Source of the DNA: CAZTHL01 sp964613585
GTDB lineage: Bacteria > Pseudomonadota > Alphaproteobacteria > DSM-16000 > Inquilinaceae
DNA: 53,633 nt
Assembly: GCA_964613585.1 (NCBI GenBank)
Contig: CAZTHL010000017.1
Coordinates: forward strand, 1 to 53,633
Direction: 5' to 3'
Part shown: positions 16,169 to 24,742 of the stretch, piece after piece
Position numbering within the stretch: the stretch's first letter is position 1
Layout: every line of letters starts with the position of its first letter
The notes under the pieces: model-generated
The model's input: the letters and a program-made list of their open reading frames with translations, nothing else
Databases searched by the model: none
What the model was told of the DNA's origin: nothing
Program-made: the position numbers and the translations under genes

Positions 16169-17727
16169 CGGGACGGCTCCGGCTCGACGAGCATGAAGCC
16201 AAGCCGAAGAGGCGGGTCGTCGGATGTCCCGTAGATCAGCGGCGCGCTCACGAAGCGCGGCTCGATCCCGTCGAGCGAGCGGCCGGCATGGCGTTCGGCC
16301 AGGGCCTTCAGCGCCGGCGTGGGCGCGTCGCCCCGGTCGGCCTGCCAGACGACGAGATCGCTTGCGCCGGCGGGACCGGCCAGGTGCGGGTATTGCACGA
16401 CGCTGACATGGGCCGCCGGCAGATGCAGGGTCAGGTTCCCGCCAACGAGATTGCTGTCGGCGAAGATGCGGCCGCCGGCGAAGCCGGCGCGCTCGATCTG
16501 CTCGGCAAGGCTTCCGTAAGGGTGATTGAGATCGATGGGCGCGCCGAGCCTCGGCCCGGCGACGACGGACAGGCTCGGCCCGAGCAGCATGACCAGGGCG
16601 GCGACGGCGGCCAGCCGATAGAAGAGCCGTCGGCCGCGCCCGGCCAGCACGGGCGCCACATGGACCGCCACGGCGATCACCGCAGGGTACAGGATCGGCT
16701 GAAGCCAGCGGTCGCGCACGTCGGTGGCGCCGAAGCCGAGCACGGCCACCACGACCAGGGCCAGGGCGAGCACCGCGGTGCGCACAGCCCAGCGGCGGCC
16801 GGCCGGCCAGCCGTCATGAGCGCGGACGACCGGCTCGCGCAGCAGGCGCGGCAGCAGGGCCGCGGCGCCGACCACCGCCAGAAAGAGCGGCACATACTGG
16901 AAGAGAGCCTTGGCCAGCGCCACGGCCCCCTGGCCGGCCACCGCGAGAGGACCGCCACCCTCGTCCAGCTCGAACTTCCACAGCTCGCCGAAGGCACTGT
17001 CGGGATGGGCGGCCATCCAGGCGAGCCGGCCGGCGAGCGCGATCGCGAACGGGACGGCGGCCCAGACAAGCCGACGGTCCGCGAGCCGCGACCTGAGCGC
17101 TGGATCGATCAGCGCCGCGATCGCCATGGCCGCGAACGGAAACAGGAAGTTCGATTTCGACAGGACACCGGCGGCCAGGGCAACGCCCAGCAAGCCGGCC
17201 TGCCAGCGCGTGGGGCGTCGCAGGAACCGGGCGGCGGCAAGCATGCCGACCGCGGTGGCGGCGAGCACGGCCACGGTATGGGTCAGGTCGCGCTGGGCCT
17301 CCCACGCGTACGGCACAATGAACAGGAAAGAGAGCGCCGCCACCACGCCGGCACGCCGATCACGCAGGATGGTGGCCGTGGCATAGGCCGAGAGCACCAA
17401 GGTCGCCAGGAGCAGATTCTTGAGCAGCCAGACGGCGAGAACACCCTCGCCGAGGAGCGTGAACAGTCCGGCGAGGAGCCACGTGTAGAGCGGTCCCTGG
17501 GCGCCGTATCCCCACACCATCCAGTCGACATAAGAGGTGAGGATGATCTGCTCGGCCTGGTCGCGCCACACGGTCGGCGAGACCAGCGTCTGCAGCATCA
17601 GCTGCAGCCCGAAATAGACGATGACCGCCAGCGGCACGTGGCGCGCCAGACCCTCCGCCCGTTCCAGCCCCGACCGGCGCTCGCCGGCCGCCTCGAGGGG
17701 ACGGCGGGAGGCCGCCTCAGCCCTCAC
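16165..17727 (-). CDS. ArnT/PMT-like membrane glycosyltransferase
   Basis: A 520-residue protein with about ten membrane segments and a periplasmic C-terminal part. After the first helix comes VWRDQAEQIILTSYVDW, where the Asp sits as in GT-C (GT39/GT83) enzymes that use polyprenyl-phosphate sugars, followed by GAQGPLYTWLLAGLF. GT-C enzymes of this class glycosylate lipids or proteins in the periplasm; donor and acceptor are unknown. The start is the GTG at 17727, overlapping holC by 11 bases; the open frame extends farther upstream inside holC without resemblance to the family. The TAG stop lies in a dispersed repeat. Confidence 0.7.
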   Translation of the reverse strand: MRAEAASRRPLEAAGERRSGLERAEGLARHVPLAVIVYFGLQLMLQTLVSPTVWRDQAEQIILTSYVDWMVWGYGAQGPLYTWLLAGLFTLLGEGVLAVWLLKNLLLATLVLSAYATATILRDRRAGVVAALSFLFIVPYAWEAQRDLTHTVAVLAATAVGMLAAARFLRRPTRWQAGLLGVALAAGVLSKSNFLFPFAAMAIAALIDPALRSRLADRRLVWAAVPFAIALAGRLAWMAAHPDSAFGELWKFELDEGGGPLAVAGQGAVALAKALFQYVPLFLAVVGAAALLPRLLREPVVRAHDGWPAGRRWAVRTAVLALALVVVAVLGFGATDVRDRWLQPILYPAVIAVAVHVAPVLAGRGRRLFYRLAAVAALVMLLGPSLSVVAGPRLGAPIDLNHPYGSLAEQIERAGFAGGRIFADSNLVGGNLTLHLPAAHVSVVQYPHLAGPAGASDLVVWQADRGDAPTPALKALAERHAGRSLDGIEPRFVSAPLIYGTSDDPPLRLGFMLVEPEPSR

Positions 17728-18190
17728 CCGAAGCCTCCCGGCGCTGCTTCTCCCGCCACTGTCCGTGCTCCGTCTGCTGCCAGTAGGCCAGAGCGTGCCC
17801 TGCCGTCCGGTAGGCCCGCCAGCGCTCCCGCGCCGTGGCCACCGCCTCGGGATCCCGCCCGTCAAAGAGCTCGCACACCAGCGCATACTCCGCCACACGG
17901 TCGGACCGGGCCCCGTCCGTTAAAAAAAGGACGGTCGCGCCGTTTGGATTCTCGTCACGATCGGTCAGCCAGATCGGCTGCTCCTCGGCGTCTCCATCAC
18001 GGCTCGTGCCGTGCGGGAGGAACGCGTTCGGCCGGTAGGTCCACAGGCCCGTGTCGAGCGCCTGCACGCGCTCGGCAGACCCGGCCATGACCACCGCACG
18101 CCAGCCGCGCTGATGGCATTTCTCCAGCAACTCCGGGAGCGCACGATCAAGATCCGTGCGCGTCAGATGATAGAAGCGGATCTCGCTCAC
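17717..18190 (-). CDS. holC: DNA polymerase III subunit chi
   Basis: A 157-residue HolC-family protein. It opens MSEIRFYHLTRTDLDRALPELLEK and continues GWRAVVMAGSAERVQALDTGLW and FLPHG, all as in the alphaproteobacterial chi subunit, which links the clamp loader to SSB. The C-terminal segment AGHALAYWQQTEHGQW is also family-like. It lies 67 bases after pepA in the same direction; pepA-holC adjacency is widely conserved. Its 3' end overlaps the glycosyltransferase start. Confidence 0.9.
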   Translation of the reverse strand: MSEIRFYHLTRTDLDRALPELLEKCHQRGWRAVVMAGSAERVQALDTGLWTYRPNAFLPHGTSRDGDAEEQPIWLTDRDENPNGATVLFLTDGARSDRVAEYALVCELFDGRDPEAVATARERWRAYRTAGHALAYWQQTEHGQWREKQRREASGEG

Positions 18191-18257
18191 GGTCGACCGC
18201 CGCGCCGGCGTTCGTGTCCGGCCGCCATGCCCGGCCGGTCAGCCGGCACGGACCGTC

Positions 18258-19769
18258 TCAGGCCCGGCTCTCGTAATGGTCGGCGATCAGGCGGTCGAGC
18301 AGACGGACACCGAAGCCGGTGCCGCCCCTGGGCGAGGTCGGAGAATCCTTCTTGCTCCAGGTCACGCCGGCGATGTCGAGATGCGCCCAGGGCACCTTGC
18401 CGACAAAGCGCTGCAGGAATTGCGCCCCGATGATCGCCCCGGCGTCGCGCGACCCGGCGACGTTGCGCACATCCGCGATATCGCTGTCGAGATCCCGGTC
18501 GTAGCTCTCGCCCAGCGGCAGGCGCCACACCTCCTCGCCGACCGCCGTGCCGGCCTCGCTCAGCCTCCGCGCGAGCTCGTCGTCGTTGGCGAACAGACCG
18601 GCGTGCTTGCCGCCGAGGGCGACGATCACGGCACCGGTCAAGGTCGCCAGATCGATCATGACCTGCGGCTTGCACCGGTCCTGGGCGTAGGTCAGGACAT
18701 CGGCGAGAACCAGCCGTCCCTCGGCATCGGTGTTGATGACCTCGATCGTCTTGCCGGAGAGCGAGGTCACCACGTCGCCGGGGCGCTGGGCCCGGTCCGA
18801 CGGCATGTTCTCGACCAGCCCGATCAGGCCGACGGCATGGACGCGCGCCCGGCGCCCGGCCAGGGCCTTCATCAGCCCGGTGACGGCGCCGGCCCCGCCC
18901 ATGTCCCATTTCATGTCCTCCATCCCGCCGGCCGGCTTGATGGAGATGCCACCGGTGTCGAACGTCACGCCCTTGCCGATGATCGCCACGGGCGCTGCCG
19001 TCGAGCCCGCCGGCAGGCCGTTCCAGCGCATGACCACCACTTGGCTTGGAAAGGCCGACCCCTGCCCCACGGCCAGAAGCGCGCCCATGCCGATGTCGCG
19101 CAGCCGCTCCTCATCCAGAATCTCCACCTCGACGCCCAACGGCTCCAGCTCGTGGCTGCAGCGCTCCGCGAAGCTCCGTGGATGGAGCACGTTCGCCGGC
19201 TCGCTGACCAGATCCCGCGTCAGGATCACGCCGTCGGCCAAGCGGTCCAGGGGCTCGAAGGCCGTCCGCGCCGGCTCCGCCTTGTCCAGCAGGATCGCCA
19301 GCTCCCGCAGGCTCGGCTTCTTCTCCTCGGGCTCCTCGGTGCGGTAGCGGTCGAAACGGTAGCTGCCCACACGTGCGCCGAAGGCAAACTCAGCCGCCGC
19401 CTCGGCCGGATCGAGAGGGCTGCCCGGCGGCAGGTCCAGATGGATCGCGGCCTGGGTCTCGCCGAGGCGGTTGAAGGTGGTCATGAGTGAGCCGCCCAGT
19501 CGCTGCAGCACCAGGGCGTCCAGCTTCTCGGGCTCCCCAAGGCCGATCAGCAGCAGGCGGGAAGCCCGCAGGCCTGTGGGAAGCGGCAACGCCAGGCTCT
19601 GCTCCGGCTTGCCCTCGAAGCGTGGGTTCGCTTCCAGAATCCGCCCGATCAGGCCGTCCGTGCGGTCGTCGATCGCGGCGGCCGGAGCGGTCAGCACGCC
19701 GCCGGCGGCGACCCCGACGGCCAGCGTGCCGGTGTCGGGCTCGAATGGGCGGACGAATCGAATCTCCAT
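18258..19769 (-). CDS. pepA: Leucyl aminopeptidase (M17)
   Basis: A 503-residue M17 cytosol aminopeptidase. The C-terminal catalytic domain shows IGKGVTFDTGGISIKP with metal-binding Lys and Asp, MKWDMGGAGAVTG, and the signature NTDAEGRLVLADVLTYA with the Asp and Glu ligands and the catalytic Arg. It releases N-terminal residues from peptides, and PepA in some bacteria also binds DNA. I prefer ATG 19769 (MEIRFVRPF), which has GAGGGA just upstream, to the ATG at 19784. It is divergent from lptF, as in many proteobacteria. Confidence 0.95.
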   Translation of the reverse strand: MEIRFVRPFEPDTGTLAVGVAAGGVLTAPAAAIDDRTDGLIGRILEANPRFEGKPEQSLALPLPTGLRASRLLLIGLGEPEKLDALVLQRLGGSLMTTFNRLGETQAAIHLDLPPGSPLDPAEAAAEFAFGARVGSYRFDRYRTEEPEEKKPSLRELAILLDKAEPARTAFEPLDRLADGVILTRDLVSEPANVLHPRSFAERCSHELEPLGVEVEILDEERLRDIGMGALLAVGQGSAFPSQVVVMRWNGLPAGSTAAPVAIIGKGVTFDTGGISIKPAGGMEDMKWDMGGAGAVTGLMKALAGRRARVHAVGLIGLVENMPSDRAQRPGDVVTSLSGKTIEVINTDAEGRLVLADVLTYAQDRCKPQVMIDLATLTGAVIVALGGKHAGLFANDDELARRLSEAGTAVGEEVWRLPLGESYDRDLDSDIADVRNVAGSRDAGAIIGAQFLQRFVGKVPWAHLDIAGVTWSKKDSPTSPRGGTGFGVRLLDRLIADHYESRA

Positions 19770-20026
19770 GACGTCCCTCGACATCCCCGGTCGACGCGTG
19801 CATGCCGTGTGCGCGTCCTTCGGCCTTCACGACCGCGTGCCGCCGGCGCCTGCACGCGCTTTGCCTCGAGCCTGGTCCGACCATGCGGCCTGCCGGCTCC
19901 CGACGGCTCGAGGAGCGGCCGGCCGGACTAGGCGGACGGCGCGGATCCATGGTAGCAGCGGTCGTGGGAGTGTCACGAGCCTTCGGCCCGCATGAGGCCG
20001 ATCGGCCCGGCATCGTGGTTGGCTGA

Positions 20027-21166
20027 ATGACCCGCATGGACGCATATGTGGCGCGGCAGCTCGGGGTGACGACCCTGGTGGCCGGGGCCGTCCTGGTGTT
20101 CGCCGTCTGGCTTACCCAGTCGCTGCGTCTCATGGAGATCATCGTCGAAGGGTCGGCTCCCTTCGGCGTGTTTCTCCGACTGGTCTGCCTGGCCATGCCG
20201 GAGTTTCTGAGCGTCATCCTGCCGGTCGCGTTCGTGGCGGCGGTGCTGTTCACCTATCACCGATTGATCGGCGACAGCGAGCTCGTGGTGATGCGGGCTG
20301 CCGGCATGGGCCCGTTCGCTCTTGCCAAGCCGGCCCTCATCGTTGCCTTGGCGGTCACCGGCTTTGCCTATCTGCTCAATCTCTACCTGTGGCCTCTCGC
20401 CAGCCGCGAGTATCGCGATACGCGGGCCCTCATACAGTCGAGCTACGCGACGGTGCTGCTGCGGGACGGGCAATTCAACCAGGTCGACGATTCGATCACC
20501 GTCTATTTGCGGGAGACGCTGAGGACAGGCGAACTCCTCGGCGTGCTCATCCACGATTCGCGCAACCCGGAGCGCAGCGTCTCCATGATTGCGGAACGCG
20601 GGCTGCTCGTGCCCACGGAGGACGGGCCGCGCGTGGTCATGTTCAATGGTGTGCGGCAGCAGGTGGATCCCGAAGGAGAAATCGATCAGCTCTATTTTGA
20701 GCAGTATTCCATCGATCTCCGTGTGGTCGAGCCGGAGCTCCAGCAGCGCTGGCGCGAGCCTGACGAGCGCTTCGTCAGGGACCTGCTGTTCCCGGATCCG
20801 GAGGATCCGATCGATGTCCGCTCCTGGACCAGGCTCGTTTCCGATGGGCACTCGCGACTGGCATCCCCGTTATGGCTGCTCGGCTTCACGACGGTGGCGC
20901 TCGGCGTGCTGCTGACCGGCGAGTTCAGCCGCCGTCATCAGGGTCGCCGCGTCATGCTGGCCGCCGTCGCCATATTGGCCCTGCAGACGGTGTCGCAGTC
21001 CATGGGCAACATGAGCCGGGCGAACCTCTCGCTCTGGCCGTTCTTGTACGCGCTCCCGATCCTGGCGACGGCGACCGGCCTGCTGCTGATGCACCAGGGT
21101 GCCGCCTTCGGTCGTCGCCTGCAGGCGCTTCGGACGTTGCGACCCTCCTCGGGGTCGGCCGGTTAG
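20027..21166 (+). CDS. lptF: LPS export permease LptF
   Basis: A 379-residue permease of the YjgP/YjgQ family. Three membrane segments lie in the first 120 residues, a periplasmic beta-jellyroll region spans about 130-265, and three segments follow at the C-terminus. It opens with MDAYVARQLGVTTLVAGAVL. LptF with LptG and LptB extracts lipopolysaccharide from the inner membrane. The stop is 10 bases before the lptG ATG. It is divergent from pepA, the conserved arrangement. Confidence 0.93.
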   Translation: MTRMDAYVARQLGVTTLVAGAVLVFAVWLTQSLRLMEIIVEGSAPFGVFLRLVCLAMPEFLSVILPVAFVAAVLFTYHRLIGDSELVVMRAAGMGPFALAKPALIVALAVTGFAYLLNLYLWPLASREYRDTRALIQSSYATVLLRDGQFNQVDDSITVYLRETLRTGELLGVLIHDSRNPERSVSMIAERGLLVPTEDGPRVVMFNGVRQQVDPEGEIDQLYFEQYSIDLRVVEPELQQRWREPDERFVRDLLFPDPEDPIDVRSWTRLVSDGHSRLASPLWLLGFTTVALGVLLTGEFSRRHQGRRVMLAAVAILALQTVSQSMGNMSRANLSLWPFLYALPILATATGLLLMHQGAAFGRRLQALRTLRPSSGSAG

Positions 21167-21176
21167 GGCGCGGGGC

Positions 21177-22277
21177 ATGGGCACGGGTCTGGGCACCCTC
21201 CTCGGCCGCTATGTCGGTCGGCAGTTCCTGTTCTGGTTCTTCACCGTCTTTGTCGTGCTTGGCGGGGTCATCTACCTGTTCGAGCTGGTCGAGGTGGTGC
21301 GGCAGACCAGCCGCAAGCCCGAGGTCGGCGCCGCCCTCGGGCTCAAGATCGCGGCGCTCAAACTGCCTCAGACGGTCAGCACGCTCTTCCACTTCACCGT
21401 GCTGTTCAGCGCCATGCTGACCTTTTGGCGGTTGACGCGCAGCCAGGAGCTGGTCGTCGCCCGGGCGGCCGGCGTGTCGGCATGGCAGTTCCTGAAGCCT
21501 GTCCTCGTGCTGGCGGCGGCCATCGGCCTGGGCAAGATCCTCATCTTCAATCCCGTCGCGTCCGCCCTGTTTCAGCACTACGAGCGACTGATCGACATCT
21601 ACGTGCATGAGCAGAGCCAGCTGGCCGAGGTCTCCCGGGGCGGGCTGTGGCTGCGCCAGCTGGACGAGAACGGCATCGCCGTCATCCATGCCGAGGGGAC
21701 GGACCCGAACGAGGTCCGCTTGAAGCAGGTGATCTTCTTCCTGTACGCACCGGACCATTCGTACAAGGGCCGCCTTGATGCCGAGACCGCGTCGCTACGG
21801 CCCGGATACTGGCATCTGAGATCGGTGAAGCTGAGCATCGGCGAGAAACCCTCCGAGCACCGGGCGGAGCACAGGCTGCCGACACCGCTCACACCCGACA
21901 GCATCCTGGACAGCTTTGCCGCTCCCGAGACGCTGTCCTTCTGGACCCTGCCGGAATTCATCCGGACCCTCGAGGCAACCGGCTTCTCGGCGCTTCAGCA
22001 CCGGCTGCACTATCAGTCGCTGCTCGCCCAGCCGATATTGCTTCCCGCCATGGTGATGTTCGCCGCGGCCTTCTCGCTGCGCTTCACCCGGCGCGGCGGC
22101 GGCGTGCCGCTGGTCATCGCCGGCATCCTGACCGGATTCATGCTGTTCGTGCTGACCGACATCGTGCTGGCGCTCGGGCTGGCCGAGAGCATTCCACCCC
22201 TGCTCGCCGCCTGGGCGCCGGCCGGGATCGGCCTCCTGCTCGGCACGGCGCTGCTGCTCCACCTCGAGGACGGCTGA
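21177..22277 (+). CDS. lptG: LPS export permease LptG
   Basis: A 366-residue partner of LptF with the same six-helix plus periplasmic jellyroll layout. It opens with LGRYVGRQFLFWFFTVFVVLG and carries SQELVVARAAGVSAWQFLKP in the cytoplasmic coupling loop. I chose ATG 21177; the frame is open upstream but overlaps lptF without resemblance to the family. In most alphaproteobacteria lptD follows here, yet only 135 bases separate this gene from surA. Confidence 0.93.
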   Translation: MGTGLGTLLGRYVGRQFLFWFFTVFVVLGGVIYLFELVEVVRQTSRKPEVGAALGLKIAALKLPQTVSTLFHFTVLFSAMLTFWRLTRSQELVVARAAGVSAWQFLKPVLVLAAAIGLGKILIFNPVASALFQHYERLIDIYVHEQSQLAEVSRGGLWLRQLDENGIAVIHAEGTDPNEVRLKQVIFFLYAPDHSYKGRLDAETASLRPGYWHLRSVKLSIGEKPSEHRAEHRLPTPLTPDSILDSFAAPETLSFWTLPEFIRTLEATGFSALQHRLHYQSLLAQPILLPAMVMFAAAFSLRFTRRGGGVPLVIAGILTGFMLFVLTDIVLALGLAESIPPLLAAWAPAGIGLLLGTALLLHLEDG

Positions 22278-22412
22278 AGCATACCGCTTTGCTCGAATAA
22301 ATCACCGACGGCGTTGCCATCAGGCCGTCACTTATGTCACCAATAAATAGCCGGGACTGCCAAGGGGTCTGCCCGGTGGCGGATCGCACGGAGTGATCGC
22401 TGGTAACATGCT

Positions 22413-23672
22413 ATGAAGCGCTTGGTGTTCTTGACCGTGACGGTCTTCCTGATGATGGGATGGCCGCTTGGCCATGGCCAGCAGATTGAGCGAATCGCTG
22501 CCGTGGTCAATGAGGACGTCATCTCCCAGTCGGACGTCATCGCGCGGCTCCGTCTTGCCCTGCTCAGCTCGGGCCTCCAGCCGACCCAGGAGAACCAGAG
22601 GCGCCTGCTCCCGCAGGTGCTGCGCGGCCTCATCGACGAGAGTCTGCAGCAGCAGGAGGCGGAGCGTCTTGGCATCGAGGTGCCGCAAGCCGACGTGGAC
22701 CGGGCGATCGAAGGGCTTGCAGCGCAGAACAACCTGACACGCGAGCAGTTCCTGAACGCTCTCGCGGAGAATCAGGTTCCTCTCAGCACCATAGAGGCTC
22801 AGGTCAGGACCAGCCTGGCATGGAACCGCCTGGTCGAGCGGCAGGTCCTGCCGGACGTCGATATCGGCGATGAGGAGATCGACGAGGTCATGGCGCGGCT
22901 CTCCGCCAACCGTGGCCTGCCCGAGTATCGGGTCTCGGAGATCTTCCTCGCCGTCGACGAGGCCCGGCGCGAAGCCGAGGTTCGTCAGTTCGCCGAGCAG
23001 CTGGTCGAGGAGATCCGCCAGGGCGCCCCGTTCCCGGCGGTCGCCCGGCAGTTCAGCCAATCGGCGGGGGCGGCCGCCGGCGGCGACCTCGGGTGGATCG
23101 TGCAGGGACAGCTGGCGCCGGAGCTCGACGAGGCGCTGTCGACCTTGGCTCCCGGGCAGGTCTCCGACCCGCTGCGCACGCTGGCGGGCTACCACATTCT
23201 GCTTCTGCGGGATCAGCGGCGTGCGGCCATGCCCGATCCGGATGACGCTGTGGTATCCTTGTACCGCGTGGCTTTGCCGCTGCCGCAGGAGCCGACGCGC
23301 CAGCAGCTCGAGCGCGCGGTGGCGGCGGCGCAGGACGTTCATCGGAACGTCGAGGGCTGCGAGGCGATGGCGCAGCGCGCCGAGCGGCTCGGGGTCGACC
23401 GGACCCTCGACGTCGGCACGGGCCGGATCGGCGATCTCCCCGGCGCTCTGGCGGAGATGGTGCGGGACCTGCCGGTGGGCGAGCCGACCGAGCCCGCCTT
23501 GCTGGCCGACGCCGTCGCGGTGTTCATGGTCTGCGAGCGTCGGGCCCCCGAAGCCGCGGCGCTCGATCGGAGCGACATCGCCAACGCGCTTGGACAGGAG
23601 CGGATGGACATGCTGGCCCGGCGTTATCTGCGCGATCTGCGCAACGCCGCCTTTATCGATATGCGGGTATGA
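22413..23672 (+). CDS. surA: SurA-like periplasmic peptidyl-prolyl isomerase / chaperone
   Basis: A 419-residue exported chaperone that helps fold outer membrane proteins. It has a signal peptide (1-22, ending GHG), then the SurA N-terminal domain (IERIAAVVNEDVISQSDVIAR), a parvulin PpiC domain at about 175-265 (EYRVSEIFLAVDE to GGDLGWIVQGQLAPELDEAL and GYHILLLRDQR), and a degenerate second parvulin-like part. The stop overlaps the pdxA start as ATGA. It lies directly after lptG with no lptD between them. The ribosome site is weak, and a second out-of-frame ATG lies 5 bases upstream. Confidence 0.92.
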   Translation: MKRLVFLTVTVFLMMGWPLGHGQQIERIAAVVNEDVISQSDVIARLRLALLSSGLQPTQENQRRLLPQVLRGLIDESLQQQEAERLGIEVPQADVDRAIEGLAAQNNLTREQFLNALAENQVPLSTIEAQVRTSLAWNRLVERQVLPDVDIGDEEIDEVMARLSANRGLPEYRVSEIFLAVDEARREAEVRQFAEQLVEEIRQGAPFPAVARQFSQSAGAAAGGDLGWIVQGQLAPELDEALSTLAPGQVSDPLRTLAGYHILLLRDQRRAAMPDPDDAVVSLYRVALPLPQEPTRQQLERAVAAAQDVHRNVEGCEAMAQRAERLGVDRTLDVGTGRIGDLPGALAEMVRDLPVGEPTEPALLADAVAVFMVCERRAPEAAALDRSDIANALGQERMDMLARRYLRDLRNAAFIDMRV

Positions 23673-24730
23673 TGCCCGCATCGCTTGGGCCGGCGACCGG
23701 AACCCTCCCACCACGACAAGCGCTTGCGGTGACAATGGGCGAGCCCGCCGGCATCGGCGGAGAGATCGCTCTCGGGGCATGGTTGCGGAGGAGCCAGCGG
23801 GCGCTGGCGCCCTTCTTCGTGATCGACAGCCCGGACCGGCTCGAGCGCCTGGCCGACGAGCTCGGCTGGCCGGTTCCGATCCGACGCATCGAGGTGCCGG
23901 AGGCGGCGCCCGCGGTGTTCGATCAGGCTCTGCCGGTGCTGCCGCAGTCGCTTCCCGTGCCGGTGGAACCGGGACGGCCCGACCGCCGCGCCTCCGCGGC
24001 GGTGATCGAAAGCCTGAGGCGCGCGGCCGACCTTGCCATGGCAGGCCGGGCGGCGGGCATCGTCACCAATCCGGTCGAGCCGGACATCCTGACCGACGCC
24101 GGCCTCCCGGGCCGCTCGCAGGCCGGCTTCCTGGCGACCCTGGCGAACAAGAACGGCGGGGGCGAGCCGGTGGCCATGCTGGTCAGCCCCGAGCTCAGGG
24201 TGGTGCCGGTGACCAACCATCTGCCGCTCCGCGAGGCCGCCTCGACCCTGTCCCGTGACGCCATCATCCGCTGCGCGGTCACCGTGGTCCGGGCCTTGCA
24301 GCGTGACTTTGGCATAGGATCACCGCGACTGTCCGTCGCCGGGCTCAATCCGGAAGCCGGCAACAGCGGCGCCCTCGGGCGCGAGGAGATCGACATCATC
24401 GAGCCGGCGGTCAAGGCGCTGAAGCGCCAAGGGCTGGCCGTCGATGGGCCTCACCCGGCCGATTCCCTGTTTCATCCCCGGGCGCGGGCCGGCTTCGACG
24501 CCGCGCTTTGCATGTATCACGATCAGGCGCAAATCCCCTTGAAGACCCTGGATTTCGAGCGCCGGGTCAAGGTGAGCCTGGGGCTGCCCGTCGTCCGCAC
24601 CTCGCCCGACCACGGCACGGCGCTGGCCATCGCGGGCAAGGGCATCGCCACCGTCGACAGCTTCATCGAGGCTCTGAGGCTGGCCGATCGGATGGCCGCC
24701 AACCGCGCGCGCCGCATGGCCTCCACCTGA
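23669..24730 (+). CDS. pdxA: PdxA-like 4-hydroxythreonine-4-phosphate dehydrogenase, divergent active site
   Basis: A 353-residue PdxA-family protein by length, position and motifs: VTMGEPAGIGGEI, the TNHLPLREA His, CMYHDQAQIPLK and RTSPDHGTALAIAGKG. PdxA oxidises 4-phosphohydroxy-L-threonine in vitamin B6 synthesis. Several normally invariant residues differ. The metal-binding His of LNPHAGE is Glu (LNPEAGN, residue 229), and the phosphate-binding HTEFLA reads QAGFLA (151-156). The other two metal His (184 and 284) are present. It may have reduced or altered activity, so the name follows family and synteny only. It is coupled to surA and followed by rsmA. Confidence 0.82.
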   Translation: MMPASLGPATGTLPPRQALAVTMGEPAGIGGEIALGAWLRRSQRALAPFFVIDSPDRLERLADELGWPVPIRRIEVPEAAPAVFDQALPVLPQSLPVPVEPGRPDRRASAAVIESLRRAADLAMAGRAAGIVTNPVEPDILTDAGLPGRSQAGFLATLANKNGGGEPVAMLVSPELRVVPVTNHLPLREAASTLSRDAIIRCAVTVVRALQRDFGIGSPRLSVAGLNPEAGNSGALGREEIDIIEPAVKALKRQGLAVDGPHPADSLFHPRARAGFDAALCMYHDQAQIPLKTLDFERRVKVSLGLPVVRTSPDHGTALAIAGKGIATVDSFIEALRLADRMAANRARRMAST

Positions 24731-24734
24731 GGAG
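24731..24734 (+). promoter_or_regulatory. Ribosome binding site that places the rsmA start at an ATC
   Basis: GGAG directly follows the pdxA TGA. Nine bases later comes ATC (24743), exactly where the conserved RsmA N-terminus begins (EAPPLREVIARHGL). No ATG, GTG or TTG lies between the pdxA stop and the ATG at 24788, and that ATG has no comparable purine-rich site. Confidence 0.45.
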
Positions 24735-24742
24735 CTCCGCCC

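Noticed and set aside
19802..20026. 74-codon plus-strand frame ending at the lptF start
   Set aside because: Stop-start adjacency is suggestive, but the sequence is low-complexity and lies in the divergent promoter region of pepA and lptF.
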